Below are positions 1 through 8,399 of a DNA stretch of 29,616 nt, piece by piece. How positions within the stretch are numbered: the stretch's first letter is position 1; every line of letters begins with the position of its first letter. Below the pieces are notes generated by a model. That model saw only the letters and a program-made list of their open reading frames with translations. It made no database searches and had not been told where the DNA came from. The DNA comes from Pelomonas sp966111775 (GTDB lineage Bacteria; Pseudomonadota; Gammaproteobacteria; Burkholderiales; Burkholderiaceae_C): the NCBI GenBank assembly GCA_966111775.1, contig CBHWBD010000045.1:1-29616 (forward strand), read 5' to 3'. Made by a program: the position numbers and the translations under genes.

Positions 1-3000
1 ACGCCTACCGCAACCGCTGGGCCCACGACAAGATCGTGCGCAGCACCCACGGCGTGAACTGCACCGGCTCCTGCTCGTGGAAGATCTACGTCAAGGGCGG
101 CATCGTCACCTGGGAAACCCAGCAGACCGACTACCCGCGCACGCGGGCCGACCTGCCCAACCACGAGCCACGCGGCTGCGCGCGCGGCGCGAGCTACAGC
201 TGGTATCTCTACAGCGCCAACCGCGTGAAATACCCGATGGTGCGCGGCCGGCTGCTGAAGCGCTGGCGCGAGGCCCTGGCCGTGGCCAGGAGCCCGGTCG
301 ACGCCTGGGCGCTGATCCAGGCCGACGAGTCGGCGCGGCGCGACTACCAGCAGATGCGCGGCATGGGTGGCTTCGTGCGCTCGACCTGGGACGAAGTCAA
401 CCAGCTGATCGCCGCGGCCAATGTCTACACCATCAAGCAGCATGGTCCGGACCGCGTCATCGGCTTCTCGCCCATCCCGGCCATGTCCATGGTCAGCTAC
501 GCGGCCGGCAGCCGCTACCTGAGCCTGATCGGCGGCGTCTGCATGAGCTTCTACGACTGGTACTGCGACCTGCCGCCGAGCAGCCCGCAGATCTGGGGCG
601 AGCAGACCGACGTGCCGGAGTCGGCCGATTGGTACAACAGCAACTACATCATCGCCTGGGGCAGCAACGTACCGCAGACGCGCACGCCGGACGCCCACTT
701 CTTCACCGAGGTGCGCTACAAGGGCGCGAAGACGGTGGCGGTGACGCCCGACTACTCCGAGGTCGCCAAGCTGGCCGACCTGTGGCTGCATCCCAAGCAG
801 GGCACCGACGCGGCCCTGGCCATGGCCATGGGCCACGTCGCGCTCAACGAGTTCTATTTCAAGCAGCGCTCGCCGTACTTCGACGACTACGCGCGCCGCT
901 ACACCGACCTGCCGCTGTTGGTGCTGCTGGAGGAGCACACCCTGCCAGACGGCCGCAAGACCCGCGTGCCCGGCCGCTATCTGCGTGCCAGCGACCTGGC
1001 CGGCCAGATGGGCCAGAGCAACAACCCCGAGTGGAAGACGCTGGCCTATGACGCCCGCGGCTGCCTGGTGCTGCCCAATGGCTCCATCGGTTTCCGCTGG
1101 GGCGCCGAGGGGCGCGACGACGCCGGTAAGTGGAACCTCGAGGCCAAGGAGGCGCAGGGCGGTGGCGACGTCATGCTCAAGCTCTCCCTCGTCGAGGACG
1201 GCGAGCAGGCGCACGAGATCGTCGACGTCGCCTTTCCCTATTTCGCCGGCAGCGCCAGCGAACATTTCACGCCCAACCCGCAGCAGGACGGCGTCAGCCA
1301 CCGCGCCCGCGTGCCGGCCACGCGGCTGAAGACCCAGGACGGCGAGGCCGTCGTCGCCACCGTCTTCGACCTGCAGGCCGCGCAGTACGGCATCGACCGC
1401 GGCTTCGGCTCCGGTGCCGCCAGCTACGACGACAACGCCCCCTACACGCCGGCCTGGCAGGAAGCCATCACCGGCGTGCCGCGCGCCCAGGTCATCCGCG
1501 TGGCGCGCGAGTTTGCCGAGAACGCGCACAAGACCCGCGGCAAGTCCATGATCATCATCGGCGCCGCGATGAACCATTGGTACCACTGCGACATGAACTA
1601 TCGCGGTGTCATCAATCTGCTGATGATGTGCGGCTGTATCGGCCAGAGCGGGGGCGGCTGGGCGCATTACGTGGGCCAGGAAAAGCTGCGCCCGCAGACC
1701 GGCTGGACGGCCCTGGCCTTCGCGCTGGACTGGATCCGCCCGCCGCGCCAGATGAACAGCACCAGCTTCTTCTACGCCCATACCGACCAGTGGCGCTACG
1801 AGAAGCTGGGTGTCGACGAGGTGCTGTCGCCGCTGGCGACCGAGGCCGAGCGCGCCGAGTTCAACGGCAGCATGATCGACTGCAATGTGCGCGCCGAGCG
1901 CATGGGCTGGCTGCCCAGCGCGCCCCAGCTCAAGACCAACCCGTTGCAGGTCGCCAAGGACGCCGCCAGCGCTGGCATGGCGCCCAAGGACTATGTCGTG
2001 CAGGGCCTGCGCGATGGCTCGCTGCAGCTCAGCTGCGAGGACCCCGACGCGCCGCAGAACTGGCCGCGCAACATGTTCGTCTGGCGCTCCAACCTGCTGG
2101 GCTCCAGCGGCAAGGGCCACGAGTACTTCTGCAAGCACCTGCTGGGCACCGAGAACGGTGTGCAGGGCAAGGACCTCGGTGCCGATGACGCCAAGCCCCT
2201 CGAGGTGCGCTGGCATGCCCAGGCGCCGCAGGGCAAGCTGGACCTGCTGGTGACGCTGGACTTCCGCATGAGCACGACCTGCCTCTATTCGGACATCGTG
2301 CTGCCGACCGCCAGCTGGTACGAGAAGAACGACCTCAACACCAGCGACATGCACCCCTTCATCCACCCGCTGTCCGCGGCGGTGGACCCGGTCTGGCAGT
2401 CGCGCTCCGACTGGGAGATCTACAAGGGCTTCGCCAAGGCCTTCAGTGAGGTCTGCGTCGGCCATCTAGGCGTCGAGAAGGAAGTCGTCATGGCTCCGCT
2501 GATGCACGACACGCCAGCCGAGCTGGCCCAGCCCTTCGACGTCAAGGACTGGAAGAAGGGCGAGTGCGAGCTGATTCCCGGCAAGACGGCGCCCACCATC
2601 GCCGTCGTCGAGCGCGACTACCCGGCTACCTACGAGCGCTTCACCTCGCTCGGCCCCTTGATGGATAAGCTTGGCAACGGCGGCAAGGGCATTGGCTGGG
2701 ACACCAAGACGGAAGTCGCCCAGCTCGCCGAGCTCAACGGCGTGGACGCCGCGGGACGCGCCCGCATCGTCAGCGACATCGACGCCTGCGAGGTCATCCT
2801 GCAGCTGGCACCCGAGACCAACGGCCATGTCGCCGTCAAGGCCTGGGACGCGCTGTCCAAGTTCACCGGCCGCGACCACGAGCACCTGGCCCTGCACCGC
2901 GAGGACGAGAAGATCCGCTACCGCGACGTGCAGGCCCAGCCGCGCAAGATCATCAGCTCGCCGACCTGGAGCGGCCTGGAGAGCGAGAAGGTTTCCTACA

Positions 3001-3671
3001 ACGCCGGCTACACCAACGTCCATGAACTGATCCCATGGCGCACGCTGACCGGCCGCCAGCAGTTCTACCAGGACCATGCCTGGATGCGGGCCTTCGGCGA
3101 GGGCTTCACCACCTACCGCCCGCCGGTGGACCTGAAGACGACGGCCGGTATCCAGGGCATCAAGCCCAACGGCCACCCGGAGATCGCGCTGAACTTCATC
3201 ACGCCGCACCAGAAGTGGGGCATCCACAGCACCTACAGCGACAACCTGCTGATGCTGACGCTGAACCGTGGCGGGCCCGTGATCTGGCTGAGCGAGGACG
3301 ACGCCAAACGAGCCGGCATCGAGGACAACGACTGGGTCGAGCTCTTCAACATCAACGGAGCCATCGCGGCCCGCGCGGTGGTCAGCCAGCGCGTCAACCC
3401 GGGCATGACGCTGATGTATCACGCCCAGGAAAAGATCATCAACACGCCCGGCAGCGAGATCACCGGCGTGCGCGGCGGCATCCACAACTCGGTGACGCGC
3501 ATCGTCACCAAGCCCACCCACATGATCGGCGGCTACGCGCAGTACAGCTACGGCTTCAACTACTACGGAACCATCGGCACCAACCGTGATGAGTTCGTCG
3601 TCGTCCGCAAGATGAACAAGGTCGACTGGCTCGACACGCCGCGCGAGCAGGCGCTGGTCGACAACCGCTGA
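1..3671 (+). CDS. narG: Respiratory nitrate reductase alpha subunit NarG (5' end outside window)
   Basis: Catalytic subunit of the membrane-bound nitrate reductase, reducing nitrate to nitrite on the cytoplasmic face with a bis-MGD molybdenum cofactor. The reading frame is already open at base 3, giving 1222 visible residues; the family is about 1240-1250 residues, so only some 25-30 N-terminal residues are missing. The N-terminal FS0 [4Fe-4S] signature is visible as STHGVNCTGSC followed by a Cys in EPRGCARG. The Mo-ligand Asp region FYDWYCDLPP and the GEQTDVPESADWYNS stretch follow, and the C-terminus has the family tail GFNYYGTIGTNRDEFVVV. It matches the remembered E. coli NarG sequence along its whole length. 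It is followed 14 bases later by narH. Upstream promoter and any narK are outside the window. Confidence 0.98.
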   Translation, partial: AYRNRWAHDKIVRSTHGVNCTGSCSWKIYVKGGIVTWETQQTDYPRTRADLPNHEPRGCARGASYSWYLYSANRVKYPMVRGRLLKRWREALAVARSPVDAWALIQADESARRDYQQMRGMGGFVRSTWDEVNQLIAAANVYTIKQHGPDRVIGFSPIPAMSMVSYAAGSRYLSLIGGVCMSFYDWYCDLPPSSPQIWGEQTDVPESADWYNSNYIIAWGSNVPQTRTPDAHFFTEVRYKGAKTVAVTPDYSEVAKLADLWLHPKQGTDAALAMAMGHVALNEFYFKQRSPYFDDYARRYTDLPLLVLLEEHTLPDGRKTRVPGRYLRASDLAGQMGQSNNPEWKTLAYDARGCLVLPNGSIGFRWGAEGRDDAGKWNLEAKEAQGGGDVMLKLSLVEDGEQAHEIVDVAFPYFAGSASEHFTPNPQQDGVSHRARVPATRLKTQDGEAVVATVFDLQAAQYGIDRGFGSGAASYDDNAPYTPAWQEAITGVPRAQVIRVAREFAENAHKTRGKSMIIIGAAMNHWYHCDMNYRGVINLLMMCGCIGQSGGGWAHYVGQEKLRPQTGWTALAFALDWIRPPRQMNSTSFFYAHTDQWRYEKLGVDEVLSPLATEAERAEFNGSMIDCNVRAERMGWLPSAPQLKTNPLQVAKDAASAGMAPKDYVVQGLRDGSLQLSCEDPDAPQNWPRNMFVWRSNLLGSSGKGHEYFCKHLLGTENGVQGKDLGADDAKPLEVRWHAQAPQGKLDLLVTLDFRMSTTCLYSDIVLPTASWYEKNDLNTSDMHPFIHPLSAAVDPVWQSRSDWEIYKGFAKAFSEVCVGHLGVEKEVVMAPLMHDTPAELAQPFDVKDWKKGECELIPGKTAPTIAVVERDYPATYERFTSLGPLMDKLGNGGKGIGWDTKTEVAQLAELNGVDAAGRARIVSDIDACEVILQLAPETNGHVAVKAWDALSKFTGRDHEHLALHREDEKIRYRDVQAQPRKIISSPTWSGLESEKVSYNAGYTNVHELIPWRTLTGRQQFYQDHAWMRAFGEGFTTYRPPVDLKTTAGIQGIKPNGHPEIALNFITPHQKWGIHSTYSDNLLMLTLNRGGPVIWLSEDDAKRAGIEDNDWVELFNINGAIAARAVVSQRVNPGMTLMYHAQEKIINTPGSEITGVRGGIHNSVTRIVTKPTHMIGGYAQYSYGFNYYGTIGTNRDEFVVVRKMNKVDWLDTPREQALVDNR

Positions 3672-3685
3672 ACGAGGAGGACGCA

Positions 3686-5209
3686 ATGAAGATTCGCGCA
3701 CAGATCGGCATGGTGCTGAACCTGGACAAGTGCATCGGCTGCCACACCTGTTCGGTGACCTGCAAGAACGTCTGGACCAGCCGCCCCGGTGTCGAGTACG
3801 CCTGGTTCAACAACGTCGAGACCAAGCCGGGCATCGGCTATCCCAAGGAGTGGGAGAACCAGGACCGCTGGAACGGCGGCTGGATCCGCAAAGCCGACGG
3901 CACGCTGGAACCGCGCCAGGGCGGCAAGTGGAAGCTGTTGATGAAGATCTTCGCCAACCCCAACCTGCCGGAGATCGACGACTACTACGAGCCCTTCACC
4001 TTCGACTACGACCACCTGCACTCGGCCCCCGAGATGAAGCACGCGCCGACGGCCCGGCCGCGCAGCCTCATCACGGGCCAGCGCATGGAGAAGATCGAGT
4101 GGGGTCCGAACTGGGAAGAGATCCTCGGCGGCGAGTTCAGCAAGCGCAGCAAGGACAAGAACTTCGACGATGTCCAGAAGGACATCTACGGCCAGTTCGA
4201 GAACACCTTCATGATGTATCTGCCCAGGCTGTGCGAGCACTGCCTGAATCCGGCCTGCGTCGCGTCCTGCCCCTCGGGCTCGATCTACAAGCGCGAGGAA
4301 GACGGCATCGTGCTGATCGACCAGGACAAGTGCCGCGGCTGGCGCATGTGCGTGTCGGGCTGCCCCTACAAGAAGATCTACTACAACTGGAAGAGCGGCA
4401 AGGCCGAGAAGTGCATCTTCTGCTACCCGCGCATCGAGGCCGGCCAGCCTACCGTCTGCTCCGAGACCTGCGTGGGCCGCATCCGCTACCTGGGTGTGCT
4501 GCTCTACGACGCCGATCGCATCGCCGAGGCCGCCGCCACGCCGAACGACAAGGACCTCTACCAGGCCCAGCTCGACCTCTTCCTGGACCCGCATGACCCC
4601 GAAGTCATCGCCCAGGCACGGCGCGACGGCATTCCCGACAACTGGCTCGAAGCCGCGAAGAACAGTCCCGTCTACAAGATGGCCGTGGACTGGAAGGTGG
4701 CCCTGCCGCTGCACCCCGAGTACCGCACCCTGCCCATGGTCTGGTATGTGCCGCCGTTGTCGCCCATCAGCGCCGCCGCCAACGCCGGCCAGCTCGGCGC
4801 CGTGGGCGAGCTGCCCGACGTCAAGCAGCTGCGCATCCCGGTGCAATACCTGGCCAACCTGCTGACGGCCGGCGACACCTGGCCGGTGGAGAGGGCGCTG
4901 GAACGCATGCTGGCCATGCGCGCCTACCAGCGCGGCAAGCATGTCGACGGCGTCGAGAACCGCGCCGTGCTGGACCAGGTCGGCCTGCTCGCACCCGACG
5001 TGGAAGAGATGTATCGCGTGATGGCCATCGCCAACTACGAGGATCGCTTCGTCATCCCGACGACCCATCGCGAATACGCCGAGAACGCTTTCGACGTGCG
5101 CGGCGGCTGCGGCTTCAGCTTCGGCAACGGCTGCTCCGACGGCGAGACCGAACTGAGCCTGTTCGGTGCGCCCAAGCGCCGCACCATCCCCATCAAGGTG
5201 AACGGCTGA
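3686..5209 (+). CDS. narH: Respiratory nitrate reductase beta subunit NarH
   Basis: Iron-sulfur electron-transfer subunit linking NarI haem to NarG. It has 507 residues, the normal family length. The four Cys clusters are in order: CIGCHTCSVTC near residue 16, CEHCLNPACVASCP near 184, CRGWRMCVSGCP near 217, and CIFCYPRIEAGQPTVCSETC near 244. The Trp in CRGWRMC replaces a fourth cysteine, which in this family makes that centre a [3Fe-4S] cluster. The ATG at 3686 is preceded by a strong ribosome binding site, GAGGAGG at 3674-3680. It sits between narG and narJ (13-base gap to narJ), in the standard narGHJI order. Confidence 0.98.
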   Translation: MKIRAQIGMVLNLDKCIGCHTCSVTCKNVWTSRPGVEYAWFNNVETKPGIGYPKEWENQDRWNGGWIRKADGTLEPRQGGKWKLLMKIFANPNLPEIDDYYEPFTFDYDHLHSAPEMKHAPTARPRSLITGQRMEKIEWGPNWEEILGGEFSKRSKDKNFDDVQKDIYGQFENTFMMYLPRLCEHCLNPACVASCPSGSIYKREEDGIVLIDQDKCRGWRMCVSGCPYKKIYYNWKSGKAEKCIFCYPRIEAGQPTVCSETCVGRIRYLGVLLYDADRIAEAAATPNDKDLYQAQLDLFLDPHDPEVIAQARRDGIPDNWLEAAKNSPVYKMAVDWKVALPLHPEYRTLPMVWYVPPLSPISAAANAGQLGAVGELPDVKQLRIPVQYLANLLTAGDTWPVERALERMLAMRAYQRGKHVDGVENRAVLDQVGLLAPDVEEMYRVMAIANYEDRFVIPTTHREYAENAFDVRGGCGFSFGNGCSDGETELSLFGAPKRRTIPIKVNG

Positions 5210-5222
5210 GGAGGGCATCACC

Positions 5223-5915
5223 ATGTTCAACACACCTACGCCCGCCGTCTACACCCTGCGCGTGCTCGCTGCGATGCTGCGCTACCCGGACGCCGACTTC
5301 CGTGCCGCAGTGACCGAACTGCAGCAGGCGCTGAAGTCGGAGGCTGCGCTGCCGGCCGCTCGCATCGCCGAGCTCTGCGCGCTGCTGCAGCGCCTGCAAC
5401 GCGATGACCCCTTCACCGTCGAGGCCGAGTTCGTCGACCTCTTCGACCGCGGCCGCGGCACCGCCCTGCACCTGTTCGAACACATCCACGGCGACTCGCG
5501 CGACCGCGGTCCGGCCATGGTCGACCTGCAGAAGACCTATGAAAGTGCCGGCCTCTTCCTCGCGCCCGGCGAACTGCCAGACCACCTCGCCGTGGTGCTG
5601 GAGTACGCCAGCACCCAGCCGCCGCGCGAGGCGCGCGACTTCCTGGCCGAGACGGCCCACATCGCCCGCGCCATCTTCAGCGCGCTGCAACGCCGCCAGA
5701 CGCCCTATGCCGCCGTACTCGCTGCCCTGCTGGAGCTGGCCGGCGAGCGTGCCGAGGCCGTGGACATCCCGCCCGAACCCGAGCTCGACGAGGCCTGGGC
5801 CGAGCCGGAGGCCTTCGGCGGCTGCTCCAGTGCCGGCCAGTCGCGGCCCGAAGTCCAGCCCATCCATTTCGTGCGCAAGCACGCCAGCACTCATCAACCG
5901 GGAGCCCAGGCATGA
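5223..5915 (+). CDS. narJ: Nitrate reductase molybdenum cofactor assembly chaperone NarJ
   Basis: System-specific chaperone that binds apo-NarG and allows cofactor insertion and membrane docking; it is not part of the final enzyme. It has 230 residues, as usual for NarJ. The TorD/NarJ-like helical core is recognisable by LRYPD near residue 20, FVDLFDRGRGTALHLFEHIHGDSRDRGPAM-type sequence around residues 66-95 (the most conserved NarJ segment), and LPDHLAVVLEYAS. GAGGAGGG just after the narH stop serves as ribosome binding site. Its stop overlaps the narI start (ATGA), so narJ and narI are probably translationally coupled. Confidence 0.96.
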   Translation: MFNTPTPAVYTLRVLAAMLRYPDADFRAAVTELQQALKSEAALPAARIAELCALLQRLQRDDPFTVEAEFVDLFDRGRGTALHLFEHIHGDSRDRGPAMVDLQKTYESAGLFLAPGELPDHLAVVLEYASTQPPREARDFLAETAHIARAIFSALQRRQTPYAAVLAALLELAGERAEAVDIPPEPELDEAWAEPEAFGGCSSAGQSRPEVQPIHFVRKHASTHQPGAQA

Positions 5916-6607
5916 GCGCCGTCTACAACTTCCTGTTCGTCGTCTACCCCTACATCTGCCTGGCCGTCTTCCTGCTGGGGAGCCTGGCCCGCTTCGACCG
6001 TGACCAATACACCTGGAAGAGCGACAGCTCCCAGCTGTTGCGCGGCCGCGGCCTGAAATGGGCCAGCAATCTCTTTCATGCCGGGGTGCTCTTCCTGCTG
6101 GTGGGTCACACGGTGGGCATGCTGACCCCGCACGCCGTCTACGAGCACTTCATCAGCGCCGGCAACAAGCAGATGCTGGCCATCGTCGCGGGTGGCATCG
6201 CCGGCACGGCCTGCTTCATCGGGTTGAGCATGCTGATCTGGCGCCGCATGACCGACGACCGCGTGCGCCTGACCAGCCACCGCAGCGACCTGGCCCTGCT
6301 GTGGATCCTGTGGCTGCAGCTGACGCTGGGCCTCCTCACGCTGCCCTTCTCGCTGGCGCACAGCGACGGCTCGGTGATGCTGGTGCTGTCCGACTGGGCG
6401 CAGCGCATCGTCACGCTGAGGCCCGACGCCAGCGGCCTGGTGGCCCTGGCCTGGCCCTACAAGGTCCACATGGTGCTGGGCATGACGGTCTTCCTGGTCT
6501 TCCCCTTCACCCGCCTGGTGCACGTCTGGAGCGGCCTGGCCTCGGTGTTCTATGTCTTCAGGCCCTACCAGGTGGTGCGCGCGCGCCGCCTGACGACCCG
6601 CAAGTGA
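5912..6607 (+). CDS. narI: Respiratory nitrate reductase gamma subunit NarI (cytochrome b)
   Basis: Membrane dihaem cytochrome b that oxidises quinol and passes electrons to NarH. It has 231 residues with about five hydrophobic membrane segments. Haem ligand histidines are at H56 and H66 (NLFHAGVLFLLVGH) and at H186 and H204, with the same 10- and 18-residue spacings as E. coli NarI. The start overlaps narJ by four bases. It closes the narGHJI set; the next gene begins 8 bases downstream. Ubiquinol or a related quinol is the expected donor, which links it to the ubiUVT genes downstream. Confidence 0.97.
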   Translation: MSAVYNFLFVVYPYICLAVFLLGSLARFDRDQYTWKSDSSQLLRGRGLKWASNLFHAGVLFLLVGHTVGMLTPHAVYEHFISAGNKQMLAIVAGGIAGTACFIGLSMLIWRRMTDDRVRLTSHRSDLALLWILWLQLTLGLLTLPFSLAHSDGSVMLVLSDWAQRIVTLRPDASGLVALAWPYKVHMVLGMTVFLVFPFTRLVHVWSGLASVFYVFRPYQVVRARRLTTRK

Positions 6608-6615
6608 GGTCTGCC

Positions 6616-7365
6616 ATGGCTCACGTCAACGACATCGAGATCGCTACCGCCACCGAGGCCCTGGACGCCGAAGCGCTGCGCCAGCGCGCCTGCACCGAAC
6701 TGCTGCGCCAGCGCGCCATCGAGCTGGGCCTGCTTGCCGATGACGACCCGACGCCACGCGAGGGGGCCGTCAGCGAAGCGGCCAGCGCCGCCATCGAGGC
6801 CTTGATCGCCCGGGAGCTGGCCGGCCCCGATCCCGACGAGGCAGCCTGCCGCCGCCACTACGCCGCCAACGCACGCCACTACGCCGAGGGCGAACGCCTG
6901 CAACTGCGCCATGTGCTGTTCGCCGTCACGCCCGGCGTGGACGTGGGCCTGCTGCGCCAGCGCGCCGAGGGCCATCTGATCCGTCTGCGCGCCAGCGACA
7001 TGGCGGCCTTCAACCAGGCCGCCAAGGAGCTGTCCAACTGCCCCAGCGGCGTCGACGGCGGGCGCCTGGGCTGGCTGACGGCGGCCGACTGCGCACCCGA
7101 GTTCGCCCGCGAGCTGTTCGGCCGCAGCGAGATCGGCGTGCTGCCGACGCTCGTGCACAGCCGCTTCGGCCTGCACATCGTCGCCGTCGACGCCCGCGAG
7201 CCAGGTCGCCTGCCGGCCTTCGAGCAGGTGCGCGAGGCGGTGGCCCAGCGCATGCGCCAGCTGCACCAGATCAGCGCGCTGCGGCAATATCTTCAGACGC
7301 TGGCGGCCGATGCCCGCCTGCAGGGCGTGGAACTGCAGCAGGCGAGTTCACCGCTGGTGCAGTGA
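6616..7365 (+). CDS. PpiC/parvulin-type peptidyl-prolyl cis-trans isomerase, nar-linked
   Basis: A 249-residue protein with a helical N-terminal part (residues 1-85) and a parvulin domain from about residue 93 (LQLRHVLFAV, then GVDGGRLGWL and HSRFGLHIVAV). These are the usual parvulin landmarks. No signal peptide or membrane segment is seen, so it is probably cytoplasmic, in contrast to SurA/PrsA. Genes of this type are often found directly after narI in betaproteobacteria and are sometimes labelled NifM-like. A role in folding or assembling the nitrate reductase is inferred from position only. ATG 6616 lies 8 bases after the narI stop, and its stop shares a base with the next gene's ATG (TGATG). 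Confidence 0.88.
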   Translation: MAHVNDIEIATATEALDAEALRQRACTELLRQRAIELGLLADDDPTPREGAVSEAASAAIEALIARELAGPDPDEAACRRHYAANARHYAEGERLQLRHVLFAVTPGVDVGLLRQRAEGHLIRLRASDMAAFNQAAKELSNCPSGVDGGRLGWLTAADCAPEFARELFGRSEIGVLPTLVHSRFGLHIVAVDAREPGRLPAFEQVREAVAQRMRQLHQISALRQYLQTLAADARLQGVELQQASSPLVQ

Positions 7366-8060
7366 TGCCCGACGAGCTGCTCGAACGGCTGCGTCGCTTC
7401 CAGACGGACGCCTTTCCGCAGCAGCGTTCGCTGTTCCGGCATCTCGTCGACGAGGGCCAGCATCCGCTGACGCTCTTCATCGGCTGCTCGGACTCGCGCC
7501 TCGTTCCCTACCTGCTGACGGGCGCCGGCCCGGGTGAGCTCTTCCTGGTGCGCAATGTCGGCGCCTTTGTGCCGCCGTACGACCAGAGCCAGGGGTTTCA
7601 CGGCACCGCCGCGGCCATCGAGTACGCGGTGCTGAATCTGCAGGTGCAACGCATCATCGTCTGCGGCCACAGCCACTGCGGCGCCATCCGCGCCCTCTAC
7701 GGCGAAGTCGCACCGGCGGCCCAGAACCTCGCCCGCTGGCTGGACCTCGGCCGCGAGGCCGCGCTGCCGGTCGCCGAGCCCGGCCCCGAGGTGATGCGCC
7801 GCACCGAGCAGCGCGCCATCGTGCTGCAGCTCGAGCGCCTGATGGCCTATCCCATGGTGCGCGAGCAGGTCGAGGCGAGGGCGCTGACCCTGCATGGTTG
7901 GCACTACGTCATCGAGGACGGCGAGGTGCATGTCTTCGACGTCGCCGTCGGCGCCTTCGTGCCCGCCTCGCGCGCCGACAACGCCGGCACCGGCCCCTAC
8001 CGCCTCGGCGACGAGGACAGCGGCTTCGATCCCAGCGGCATTCCCTTCGCCCGCTCTTGA
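7365..8060 (+). CDS. Beta-class carbonic anhydrase
   Basis: Interconverts CO2 and bicarbonate with a Zn2+ ion. It has 231 residues. Zinc ligands are C41 in CSDSR (with the D43/R45 dyad of the family) and H102 and C105 in GHSHCGA. The surrounding FLVRNVGAFVPPY and GTAAAIEYAVLNL segments are also diagnostic. ATG 7365 was chosen because it makes a TGATG junction with the preceding gene; a GTG at 7362 is the only nearby alternative. The position as last gene of a nar-led run suggests co-transcription with nitrate reductase. The stop codon lies inside the FNR/DNR-type box of the next unit. Confidence 0.93.
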   Translation: MPDELLERLRRFQTDAFPQQRSLFRHLVDEGQHPLTLFIGCSDSRLVPYLLTGAGPGELFLVRNVGAFVPPYDQSQGFHGTAAAIEYAVLNLQVQRIIVCGHSHCGAIRALYGEVAPAAQNLARWLDLGREAALPVAEPGPEVMRRTEQRAIVLQLERLMAYPMVREQVEARALTLHGWHYVIEDGEVHVFDVAVGAFVPASRADNAGTGPYRLGDEDSGFDPSGIPFARS

Positions 8061-8070
8061 CTCAGTTCAA
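8057..8070. promoter_or_regulatory. FNR/DNR-type binding box before the DUF2249-ubiUVT unit
   Basis: TTGACTCAGTTCAA fits TTGA-N6-TCAA, the core of the FNR/DNR consensus TTGAT-N4-ATCAA. Its first bases include the stop codon of the carbonic anhydrase gene. The centre (8063.5) is 42.5 bases before ATG 8106. A class II arrangement (centre at -41.5) would put transcription start next to that ATG, with TAGTCT at 8093-8098 in the -10 position. The binding protein is inferred; the DNR-like protein encoded at 19956-20633 is the local candidate. Confidence 0.7.
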
Positions 8071-8105
8071 GGCGCCGCGACCCCGATCCACCTAGTCTGC
8101 GAACC

Positions 8106-8399
8106 ATGAATACGCCCACCTACGACATCCGCCCCCTGGCCCCCTTCGAACGCCACCAGCTCGCCTTCCGATGCTTCGACGCGCTGGCGCCGGGCGAGGC
8201 CTTCGAACTGCTCAACGACCATGAGCCCCGCGGTCTGCTGATGCAGTTCGGCGTCCGCCACCCGCTGGCCTTCAGCTGGCGCATCGTGCAGGCCGAACCC
8301 GGCGCCTGGCTCATCCGCATCGGCCGTGTCGTCGATGCCGCCGAAGCCACTGTTCCCGCCGGGGCGGGCGGCTGCGGTTGCGGTTGCAGCCAAGGCTGA
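8106..8399 (+). CDS. DUF2249 protein with Cys-Gly-Cys-Gly-Cys tail
   Basis: A 97-residue protein of the DUF2249 family, recognisable from DIRPLAPFERHQLAFRCFDAL, then FELLNDHEPRGLLMQF and FSWRIVQAEPGAWLIRI. Family members are frequent in denitrification and anaerobic gene clusters, but no biochemical role is established to my knowledge. This copy ends in GGCGCGCSQG, a cluster of three cysteines alternating with glycines that could bind metal; that is inference. No Shine-Dalgarno sequence is visible before ATG 8106. Its stop overlaps the ubiU start (TGATG), so it is probably translated together with ubiU. Confidence 0.85.
   Translation: MNTPTYDIRPLAPFERHQLAFRCFDALAPGEAFELLNDHEPRGLLMQFGVRHPLAFSWRIVQAEPGAWLIRIGRVVDAAEATVPAGAGGCGCGCSQG

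Noticed and set aside
2466..3701. Long open frame on the minus strand opposite narG (411 residues)
   Set aside because: Low-complexity Ala/Val/Asp/Gly-rich composition typical of antisense frames in high-GC DNA, with no family resemblance; narG explains the region.
3563..5233. Long minus-strand frame opposite narH (556 residues)
   Set aside because: Antisense shadow of narH; repetitive hydrophobic/His/Asp composition and no ribosome binding site.
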